Of a stretch of 33,248 bases of DNA, positions 26,485-33,248 are shown in pieces. Source of the stretch: an uncultured Ruminococcus sp. (GTDB taxonomy: Bacteria; Bacillota; Clostridia; Lachnospirales; Lachnospiraceae); assembly GCA_904418845.1 (NCBI GenBank), contig CAJFQC010000025.1, positions 1 through 33,248 on the forward strand. The letters run 5' to 3'. A program made the translations under genes and the position numbers. Under the pieces are notes generated by a model. That model did not search any database, was not told the DNA's origin, and was given only the letters and a program-made list of their open reading frames with translations. The stretch's first letter is position 1; each line of letters opens with the position of its first letter.

Positions 26485-27735
26485 TTACAGAAGGAACTCT
26501 GCAAACACATAATTGCTCACATCAATGCCTCTTTCTGTCAATCGGAGATCATCTCCTGCTTTCTCTACCAACCCTTGTCCTGCCAGCTTCATGATCCGGC
26601 CGGCATATACGTCTTCCAGAGTCCTGCCGAATCTTTTTTGAAATTCAGTCCGGGATACTCCTTTCATTTTTCGAAGCCCCAGGAACATAAATTCCTCTAT
26701 CTGTTCGCAAAAGGAAAGCTTTTCTATATCTTCATATATTTCTTCATTAGGCGAAAGAGTCATCTCTCTGTCCTTCACTGTAAAAAATTTCCCTGCCTCT
26801 TTGCCGCTGTCTGTTCCAAACAGCTTCAAATACCGCTCCATGTCCTCCGTATTGTGGAATCTCTGCTCGTTTATAAGGGACGATGCCCCAAGGCCAAGTC
26901 CGAGATACTCTTTTCTCTCCCAGTAGCCGAGATTGTGGCGGCACTCATATCCTTCCTTCGCATAATTGGAGATCTCATATCTGTGATATCCGTATTCTTC
27001 AAGAATATCAGCAGTGGCTTTGTAGATCCCACGTTCAGTATCCTCGTCAGGCAGAGGAAGGGCCGGACTTCGCAGGCTGTCCCCGCCAGCTTTCCCACAC
27101 GCTCGCTCTGCTTCTCCATACAGCTTATAAAAGGGCGTCCCTTCTTCTATAATAAGACTATAAGAGGAGATATGCTCCGGCTCCAGCCCCGCTGCCGTGC
27201 GCAGTGTCTTTTCCCAGCTCATAAGCGTCTGTCCCGGAATGGCCGAAATCAGATCGATATTTATATTATCAAATCCTTCCTCCCTTACGGTTTTCCATGT
27301 ATCCAGGAACTCCTGAAATGTATGGATGCGGCCCAGCATTTTTAATTCATCATCGTCTGTAGACTGAATCCCGATGCTCAGGCGGTTCACACCGCACGCT
27401 CTCCACTCAGCCGCTTTTTTTGCAGTCACTGTTCCTGGGTTGACTTCCATGGTGATCTCCGCACTCCCGCTGATATCAAAGTTCTCCCGCAGACTATAAA
27501 AAATACGGGCGGTGTCCTCCTCTCTCAATAGCGAGGGAGTGCCGCCGCCTAAAAATACTGTGCTCACTAAGTAATCTTTGAAATTGTCTTTCTGCCCTTT
27601 GATCTCTGTGACAAGAGCGTCCACATAGGACGCCCTCTCACATTCTTCTGACGGGAACGACAGGAAATCGCAGTATGCACATTTTCTCACACAGAAAGGG
27701 ATATGCACATACAGTTCTAATTCTCTTTTACCCAT
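26485..27735 (-). CDS. hemW: Heme chaperone HemW (radical SAM, coproporphyrinogen oxidase-like)
   Basis: Radical SAM protein of 416 residues with the cluster motif C-V-R-K-C-A-Y-C-D near 16-24, the G-G-G-T-P-S loop, and the HemN-type C-terminal domain. Position after lepA and the first Cys context (H-I-P-F-C) match HemW rather than the true oxidase HemN; HemW inserts heme into target proteins. An insertion of about 25 residues follows Y-K-L-Y-G-E-A and is of low complexity. The ribosome binding site is weak (GAGAGAAAG). No strong terminator is visible in the 180 bases before the hrcA promoter. Confidence 0.93.
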   Translation of the reverse strand: MGKRELELYVHIPFCVRKCAYCDFLSFPSEECERASYVDALVTEIKGQKDNFKDYLVSTVFLGGGTPSLLREEDTARIFYSLRENFDISGSAEITMEVNPGTVTAKKAAEWRACGVNRLSIGIQSTDDDELKMLGRIHTFQEFLDTWKTVREEGFDNINIDLISAIPGQTLMSWEKTLRTAAGLEPEHISSYSLIIEEGTPFYKLYGEAERACGKAGGDSLRSPALPLPDEDTERGIYKATADILEEYGYHRYEISNYAKEGYECRHNLGYWERKEYLGLGLGASSLINEQRFHNTEDMERYLKLFGTDSGKEAGKFFTVKDREMTLSPNEEIYEDIEKLSFCEQIEEFMFLGLRKMKGVSRTEFQKRFGRTLEDVYAGRIMKLAGQGLVEKAGDDLRLTERGIDVSNYVFAEFLL

Positions 27736-27758
27736 ATCTGAATCTACTTTCTCTCACA

Positions 27759-29573
27759 TCAGTCGTCGTCCAGCTTCAGCACGCTCATAAACGCCTTCTG
27801 CGGAATCTCAACATTGCCCACCTGGCGCATGCGCTTCTTTCCTTCCTTCTGCTTCTCCAGAAGCTTCTTCTTACGGGAGATATCGCCGCCGTAGCATTTT
27901 GCCAGCACGTCTTTCCTCATCGCTTTCACGGTCTCACGGGCGATGATCTTACTTCCGATAGCTGCCTGGATCGGGATTTCAAAGAGCTGTCTCGGTATCT
28001 CCTGCTTTAATTTCTCGCACATCCTTCTCCCTCTGTCATACGCGCTTCCCGCGAATACAATAAAGGACAGGGCATCCACTTCTTCTTTGTTTATCAGAAT
28101 ATCCAGCTTCACAAGCTCGGATCTCTGGTATCCCATCATCTCATAGTCAAAGGATGCGTACCCCCTGGACCGGGATTTCAGAGCGTCGAAGAAATCATAG
28201 ATGATCTCATTAAGAGGCAGGTGGTAGTTGAGCACCGCACGTTTTTCCTCAATGTACTCCATGCCCTGATAGATTCCTCTTCTCTCCTGGCACAGATCCA
28301 TGATCGCTCCGATATACTCAGAAGTCACCATGATCTCCGCCTTCACCATAGGCTCTTCCATATAGTCAATCTCTGCCGGATCCGGCATGTTGGTCGGGTT
28401 AGTCAGATCAATGACCTCCCCGTTTGTCTTGTGAATCTTATAAATAACGCTGGGCGCTGTTGTCACCAGGTCTAAGTTGTACTCCCGCTCCAGACGCTCC
28501 TGTATGATCTCCAGATGGAGAAGTCCCAGGAATCCGCAGCGGAACCCGAAACCAAGGGCTACAGACGTCTCCGCCTCAAACTGGAGCGCCGCGTCATTAA
28601 GCTGCAACTTCTCCAGAGCATCCCTAAGATCCGGATACTTTGCGCCGTCCGCCGGATACAACCCACAGTACACCATAGGATTGACCTTCTTGTAACCCGG
28701 CAGCGGCGCCTCACACGGCCTCGAAGCGTCCGTGACCGTATCACCTACACGGGTCTCTTTTACATTTTTCAGACTTGCGGTGATATAGCCTACCATCCCG
28801 GCTTCCAGTTCCTCGCAGGGGATGAACTGCCCGGCGCCGAATGTTCCGACTTCCACGACCTCCGCCTTCGCGCCGGTCGCCATCATGAGGATAGGCGTTC
28901 CTTTTCTGACACTTCCCTCTTTGATGCGGCAGAATACGATCACTCCTTTGTAGGAATCATATTTGGAATCAAAGATCAATGCCTGAAGAGGCGCCCCGGC
29001 ATCTCCCCGGGGCGCGGGGATCTTCTTCACGATCTGCTCCAGCACATCATGGACATTCTCCCCGGTCTTCGCCGAGATCAGCGGCGCGTCGTCCGCTTCG
29101 ATGCCGATGACATCCTCGATCTCTTCCTTTACACGGTCAGGATCCGCGCTAGGCAGGTCGATCTTGTTGATGACCGGCATTACGTCCAGATCATGATCCA
29201 GCGCAAGGTACACATTTGCCAGTGTCTGAGCCTCCACCCCCTGAGCGGCGTCTACCACAAGAATTGCGCCGTCACACGCCGCCAGGCTTCGCGATACCTC
29301 GTAGTTAAAGTCCACATGCCCCGGCGTGTCGATGAGATTGAAGATATACTCCTCCCCGTCGTCCGCCTTATAGACTGTGCGGACTGCCTGTGCCTTGATG
29401 GTGATTCCTCTTTCCCGCTCCAGATCCATGTTATCCAGCACCTGAGACTGCATCTCCCGGCTGGTCAGAAGCCCTGTCATCTCGATGATCCTGTCCGCCA
29501 GTGTGGACTTCCCATGGTCAATATGCGCAATGATACAAAAATTCCTAATCTTACTCTGATCTATAACTGACAA
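27759..29573 (-). CDS. lepA: Elongation factor 4 (LepA)
   Basis: Ribosome-associated GTPase that acts on back-translocation or ribosome biogenesis. The 604-residue protein has all GTPase motifs: A-H-I-D-H-G-K-S-T (G1), R-G-I-T-I-K (G2), D-T-P-G-H-V-D-F (G3) and N-K-I-D (G4), then domains II, III and V and the LepA-specific C-terminal domain ending in a basic tail. The start is TTG at 29573, with GGAGG seven bases upstream and no nearby ATG. Followed by hemW after 23 bases, the common Firmicute order. Confidence 0.98.
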   Translation of the reverse strand: MSVIDQSKIRNFCIIAHIDHGKSTLADRIIEMTGLLTSREMQSQVLDNMDLERERGITIKAQAVRTVYKADDGEEYIFNLIDTPGHVDFNYEVSRSLAACDGAILVVDAAQGVEAQTLANVYLALDHDLDVMPVINKIDLPSADPDRVKEEIEDVIGIEADDAPLISAKTGENVHDVLEQIVKKIPAPRGDAGAPLQALIFDSKYDSYKGVIVFCRIKEGSVRKGTPILMMATGAKAEVVEVGTFGAGQFIPCEELEAGMVGYITASLKNVKETRVGDTVTDASRPCEAPLPGYKKVNPMVYCGLYPADGAKYPDLRDALEKLQLNDAALQFEAETSVALGFGFRCGFLGLLHLEIIQERLEREYNLDLVTTAPSVIYKIHKTNGEVIDLTNPTNMPDPAEIDYMEEPMVKAEIMVTSEYIGAIMDLCQERRGIYQGMEYIEEKRAVLNYHLPLNEIIYDFFDALKSRSRGYASFDYEMMGYQRSELVKLDILINKEEVDALSFIVFAGSAYDRGRRMCEKLKQEIPRQLFEIPIQAAIGSKIIARETVKAMRKDVLAKCYGGDISRKKKLLEKQKEGKKRMRQVGNVEIPQKAFMSVLKLDDD

Positions 29574-29612
29574 TTTGATTCCTCCAAATATCTATTGTTA
29601 ATTTATCCATTC

Positions 29613-30596
29613 TTACTGCGCTGTCGAATATTTTACAAGAAAAAGCTCTACTGCCAGATTATCCGTCAAAAGTCCAGTCTTTACTCTCTGCTCAATATCG
29701 GCTCCTTCCTCCATGACCGCGCGCAGCTCCCGCAGATGAAACCGCTTTGCCTCATCCATATACCTCCCCGCCGCGAACGGGTGGAGCCCGGCTTTGGAAG
29801 CAATGTCCTTTCTGCCGTATCCCTGTTTTAAAAGAGCCTTCACCTGGAATAATATGCGATACTCTCTGGTCAGCAGGAACAGGATGCGCATAGGCGGCTC
29901 TTTTAATGCCAGCAGCTCATAGTACAGATCCAGCGCCTTCCTCTGATCTCTGTTTGCCACGGCATTGACCATCTCAAAGATATGGCTGGTGATCTGAGTG
30001 ACACAGACCGCATCAATATCATCCCTTGTGACCGTTCCCCGGTCGATACAGTAACAGACCAGCTTCTCCAGCTCTTTGGTGATATTTTCCATGTCCGTGC
30101 CGACCTTATTTAAAAAATAGGCGACATCGGGGGGGGCCATCTGCTTTCCCTCTTTTTTGACAAGGCTTAACACCCATTTCCGGAGGGTATTTTCATCCTG
30201 CGCGTTCAGCTCCACTATATGCCCCCTGGCTTTCACTGCTTTATACAGCTTGCTGCGCTTGTCCACCTCATTTTCGATAAAGATAAAAAAAGTGGTCGCA
30301 GGCATGTCGCTGATATAATCTGCAAGCTCAGCGCCGGAGCTTTTAAAGAATCCGGTATCCTCAAACACGATCAGACGGCGCTCTGCAAAAAAGGGCAGAG
30401 TCTCCGCCAGTTCGATTACTTCCTCGATATCCGTATTCTTTCCCTCGTAATACGCATAGTTCATCGTATCCCCCTCAGGGAGCATGGCTTTGACGAAACG
30501 GTCCTTGTACTGCTTCTTCAAGTACGCCTCCGCCCCGTAGAGAAGATAGATCTGTTTAAATTTTCCTGTTTTCAAATCTTCATTCAGGCTCTTCAT
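29613..30596 (-). CDS. holA: DNA polymerase III subunit delta
   Basis: Opens the beta clamp within the clamp loader. About 327 residues. N-terminal I-Y-L-L-Y-G-A-E-A-Y-L is typical of Firmicute HolA, followed by the AAA+-like middle (without a functional Walker A) and the C-terminal collar region. The frame can start at TTG 30635, but ATG 30596 (M-K-S-L-N-E-D-L-K-T-G) matches the family N-terminus better. The extra segment also contains promoter-like boxes. Lies between lepA and the comEC remnant, the usual comEC-holA order. Confidence 0.92.
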   Translation of the reverse strand: MKSLNEDLKTGKFKQIYLLYGAEAYLKKQYKDRFVKAMLPEGDTMNYAYYEGKNTDIEEVIELAETLPFFAERRLIVFEDTGFFKSSGAELADYISDMPATTFFIFIENEVDKRSKLYKAVKARGHIVELNAQDENTLRKWVLSLVKKEGKQMAPPDVAYFLNKVGTDMENITKELEKLVCYCIDRGTVTRDDIDAVCVTQITSHIFEMVNAVANRDQRKALDLYYELLALKEPPMRILFLLTREYRILFQVKALLKQGYGRKDIASKAGLHPFAAGRYMDEAKRFHLRELRAVMEEGADIEQRVKTGLLTDNLAVELFLVKYSTAQ

Positions 30597-30605
30597 AACT
30601 TCTCT

Positions 30606-30635
30606 ATTATAAAGGAAATCCTGCCAGTTTGACAA
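30606..30635 (-). promoter_or_regulatory. Promoter-like boxes before holA
   Basis: TTGTCA (30630-30635), 18 bases, then a perfect TATAAT (30606-30611) on the minus strand. A start point near 30599 would leave almost no leader before ATG 30596, so either the holA mRNA is nearly leaderless, the upstream TTG is used from another promoter, or the match is chance. If real, it keeps holA-lepA-hemW active after the loss of the comEC promoter. Confidence 0.4.
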
Positions 30636-30671
30636 GAGCGGAAAAGAAAACCTTGCGGCAAAAGAATGCTC

Positions 30672-32324
30672 TCATTCTAACACCCCTTCTATTTCCATCG
30701 TCTCTCCGTCTGTCCGAACAGTGATTGCCCCATTTTCCTGCGTGGAATACACTCTGCTCCCCGCCGCCTCAAGCCGCTTTAATGTCTCCTCGTGAGGATG
30801 CCCGTACCGGTTGTCTGCTCCGGCGGATATAAGGGTGACAGACGGCTTCACGATCTCAAGAAACGGTTCTGTCCCGGAGTTCTTCGAGCCGTGATGGGCA
30901 GCCTTGAGCACGTCATACTTATGCAGACGTCCGCTTTCCACAAGCATATCCTCGCCCTTTCCTTCCACATCCCCGGTCAGAAGCATGTCAAATTCTCCAT
31001 ATGTAAGAGAAAGGACAAGGGATGCCTCATTCCCCGGCTCCATCCCTGCTCCTTTCTCCGGTCCAAGACAGGTGAACCCTCCTTTGAGCACATCCCCGGC
31101 GCTCATCGTCACAACTCTTGTGCCGTTCTCCCGCGCAGTATATGCTAAGTCTAAAAGCTTCTCATCACAGTATTCCGTCGGCGGCAGCACGAGGGTGTGG
31201 ATAACCACGCCCAGTTTTTGTCCTTCTAATAGTTCTTTGATCCCACTGATATGATCTTCATCTCCATGGGTGACAAATATATAATCCAAGGTATCCGCCG
31301 CGTTTGAAAGAAGATAAGGCTCGATCCGGTATGGCCCTGCGGACGGCACATCACTGCTTCCGCCGTCTACAAGATAATCACCTATCTCTCCCCGGATGTG
31401 GATGCTGTCGCCCTGTCCCACATCCAGAACTGTCATCTGCATCCCGCCGCAAACGCGGTATCCCAGACGGCAGACAACCGCCATAACGGCGGCAAAGAGC
31501 AAAATACCACCGCCCGGAATACGAAGGAGAAAACGCCCTTTTTCTTTTTCTTCTATACAGAATTCTTTCCACCGCTCCCGCCTTTGTCTCAGGAAATAGA
31601 ATGCGATATATAACAGCCCGAGCACAGCATAGTATACAATCAGCCACGTCATCTGCGGTCTGCCGGAGACAAACCTGCTGCCGGGAAGTGTTGACGCGGC
31701 AGAACAGATGACGTCATATCCCCATAATACCGCTTTACACAATTTGAGCACCGCACTCCCCGGCAGTTCCCATACGGTCAGAAGCGCTGACCCGATCACC
31801 CCTGCCCCCATGGCGACAGGCATCATCGGTATCACAAGAAGATTTAAGAGCACTGAATAAGGCGGTACTTCAAAATAAAAATAAAGAACAGGTCCAAGCA
31901 GCATCACATTGACTGCCAGGCTCACCGCAAGGCTTCCTCCAAGGCTTTTAAGCATCCGGTTCTTTTTTTCTGTGACTCCGAACATTTCCTCAAAGACCGG
32001 ACCGAACAGGGTGATCCCAAGTATAGCTCCGAAGGAAAGCAGAAAGCCCGCGTCTGTCAGATATAAGGGCTGCTGCGCGCACAATATAGCTGCCGCAAGC
32101 GACAGACTGGTCGGCAGGTCGTAATCCCTCCCCGCCATATCTGCTCCGATACGCACGAGGAACATGATAAGCGCGCGCAGACTGGAAACTCCCGCGCCGA
32201 CCATCAGAGTGTAAAAAATCAGGATGGTACCTCCGGCGAGCCCGGAGGGTAGGAACCCTAATCCAGTCTTTCTGAGCAGACTGTATATTCCCATGCCGAT
32301 AAAAGACATATGAAGCCCCGTCAA
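30672..32324 (-). pseudogene. comEC: 5'-truncated comEC (DNA uptake channel), remnant
   Basis: ComEC/Rec2 carries single-stranded DNA across the membrane during transformation. The remnant of about 550 residues begins inside the conserved 'SGLH' motif of the competence domain (T-G-L-H-M-S-F-I-G-M-G). It keeps the later membrane segments and the complete metallo-beta-lactamase-like domain (T-H-G-D-E-D-H-I-S-G and A-A-H-H-G-S-K-N-S-G). About 200-250 N-terminal residues with the OB-fold are missing. Directly upstream are two in-frame TAA codons and foreign-looking AT-rich DNA. TTG 32324 has no ribosome binding site. The break is sharp, which suggests an insertion and not gradual decay. The C-terminal part still reads cleanly without frameshift, so the event is probably recent. 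Confidence 0.85.
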
Positions 32325-32462
32325 GACTTTCTTTACTTATTATAATGTAGCAAAAGGGACTTAATATAAACAGGGGGGTAAAGCAAAGAGATTATTTCAC
32401 CCCCTGTTACCCCCGTAAAGATCATAATATTATCCTTATAAATGTCTTTTTGTCACTCTATA
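32325..32462. other. Junction between the comEC remnant and AT-rich DNA
   Basis: No coding region is visible. Base composition changes abruptly from that of the housekeeping genes to AT-rich at about 32330. The stretch carries the hairpin at 32369-32418 and an isolated TATAAT near 32340 on the minus strand. It is a candidate attachment-site end of an inserted element; without the other end no direct repeat can be shown. Confidence 0.5.
32369..32418 (-). terminator. G/C-run hairpin after the NDT-like gene
   Basis: On the minus strand AACAGGGGG and CCCCCTGTT pair, and the stem extends with A-T pairs (GAAA with TTTA) apart from one mismatch. It is followed by a short T-rich stretch (TTTATATT). 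It is the likely terminator of the gene at 32463 and shields comEC from its transcription. Confidence 0.65.
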
Positions 32463-33248
32463 TTAATCGATTGTGGCTTTTATACGATTGGTCAACTTTT
32501 CGATAATATCATTTTCATCTTTCCACATAATAGTATTCTTCTGAGCAACATCAAAATGCAATCTTACATCGTTCCGGCAAATCTGAATAACATCTTTTCC
32601 AAGTCCCATAGCATAGCCTTCTTCAAAATATGCACCATTGTTTTTGTCAGTAAGATCCACTACCACAAACCGACTGTTTTTTATGTACTTAAGTAATTCT
32701 GGTGTTATATAATCATTGTGTTGCACTTCATCAATAAAAATGGCAATATATCCTGCTTTTTGAATTCCTTCACGAATAGCTTCGCGCACAGGCTTAGTTT
32801 CATCTCCAAACTGCATTGCCACAAAAGCATTTCTTCCATTTGCAGAATTTTTTTGTAAAATGTCTACACGACTATAACCTTCTGGAGTTAATGAAAGCTT
32901 TAGAAGACCGTCTTTATCAAACCATTGAGCTCCTTTCCCCTGTTCAATATAGCCTTTCTGTTCTAAACACGATAACATATAATGAGATTGAGCGCTGATT
33001 AGTTGTGCATCTCTATTTATACGTTTACCAGTACTGTAATCAAATCTGTCTACGAAAAGCGCACTATATAGTTCTTCTTTTCCAAGTGCAACTTTCTCTC
33101 CTACATGCTTAATTCGGTCGTCTAAAAACAGAATAATTTTATCTATCTTTTCAGCAAAAGTACTAGGATACCAATTTTCCACAATTTCCTTTGATAAATG
33201 GACAGGACGACCATGCGTCCTATCCCCTTCATCATATTTTCGTTTCCA
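32463..33248 (-). CDS. Nucleoside-deoxyribosyltransferase/TIR-like domain protein, 5' end outside window
   Basis: The frame is open to the window edge: 22 further codons precede the GTG at 33182 and read as plausible protein (D-R-T-H-G-R-P-V-H-L-S-K), so the start is off the window. The visible part has about 261 residues. The middle resembles a winged helix ending L-T-P-E-G-Y-S-R-V. The C-terminal 130 residues have a Rossmann-like NDT/TIR pattern: A-F-V-A-M-Q-F, then S-R-F-V-V-V-D-L-T and the putative catalytic glutamates in G-A-Y-F-E-E-G-Y-A-M-G-L-G. Similar domains cleave nucleotides or NAD in anti-phage effectors, for example the retron-Eco1 effector. Codon use is AT-rich, unlike the rest of the window. 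A role in defence is inference. Confidence 0.75.
   Translation of the reverse strand, partial: WKRKYDEGDRTHGRPVHLSKEIVENWYPSTFAEKIDKIILFLDDRIKHVGEKVALGKEELYSALFVDRFDYSTGKRINRDAQLISAQSHYMLSCLEQKGYIEQGKGAQWFDKDGLLKLSLTPEGYSRVDILQKNSANGRNAFVAMQFGDETKPVREAIREGIQKAGYIAIFIDEVQHNDYITPELLKYIKNSRFVVVDLTDKNNGAYFEEGYAMGLGKDVIQICRNDVRLHFDVAQKNTIMWKDENDIIEKLTNRIKATID

Noticed and set aside
26292-26510. Minus-strand frame of 72 codons upstream of hrcA
   Set aside because: It covers the hrcA promoter and CIRCE and has no family likeness or start signal.
1-33248. CRISPR arrays, rRNA genes, intact insertion sequences
   Set aside because: No regularly spaced repeats, rRNA signature segments or transposase genes were seen on either strand.

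Overview
This window looks like the chromosome of an anaerobic, spore-forming Firmicute. Lachnospiraceae (Clostridium cluster XIVa) is the best fit. The reasons are a cysE-cysS-mrnC-rlmB-sigH cluster behind a cysteine T-box, a CIRCE-controlled hrcA-grpE-dnaK-dnaJ operon, a dnaG-rpoD macromolecular-synthesis operon with a Spo0A-box-like site, and the overall protein character. The species assignment is inference. Almost everything is transcribed on the minus strand; only two tRNAs and one small regulator are on the plus strand.

Layout by coordinate. 1-419: AT-rich, no convincing gene, palindromes and a minus-strand terminator. 420-2990: a metal-transport operon made of a 26-residue membrane peptide, a small glycine-rich membrane-anchored protein resembling mycobacterial PacL (DUF1490-like) proteins, and a P1B-type ATPase with SCALK in place of the usual CPC motif; two AACCGGTT palindromes flank its -10 box. 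3043-8691: Cys T-box, cysE, cysS, mrnC, rlmB, sigH, a CPBP protease and dtd. 8711-10914: GNAT acetyltransferase, ispF with a cysteine-rich tail, and an unrecognised two-TM acidic protein, all tightly coupled. 10984-11250: promoter, tRNA-Val, tRNA-Met and terminator on the plus strand. 11314-18661: dgt, dnaG, rpoD, trmK, a Nif3-family gene and a TGS-containing nucleoside kinase. 18729-21115: a two-domain PPK2 polyphosphate:AMP phosphotransferase and two divergent XRE regulators. 21156-26362: dnaJ, dnaK, grpE and hrcA with CIRCE. 26485-30635: hemW, lepA and holA.

The right end is the most unusual part. At about 32324 comEC is cut: only the second half of its membrane domain and its metallo-beta-lactamase domain remain, with two stop codons just upstream and an abrupt change to AT-rich DNA. 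The next gene, running off the window, combines a probable winged-helix region with a C-terminal nucleoside-deoxyribosyltransferase/TIR-like domain, a fold used by several anti-phage effectors. I infer that comEC was interrupted by a mobile element or genomic island and that this gene is the element's outermost cargo.

The rest is mainly housekeeping: translation (cysS, tRNAs, lepA, rlmB, dtd, trmK), replication (dnaG, holA), sigma factors (rpoD, sigH), protein folding and nucleotide metabolism. The best candidates for something little described are the three-gene metal ATPase operon and the comEC junction with its effector-like gene.
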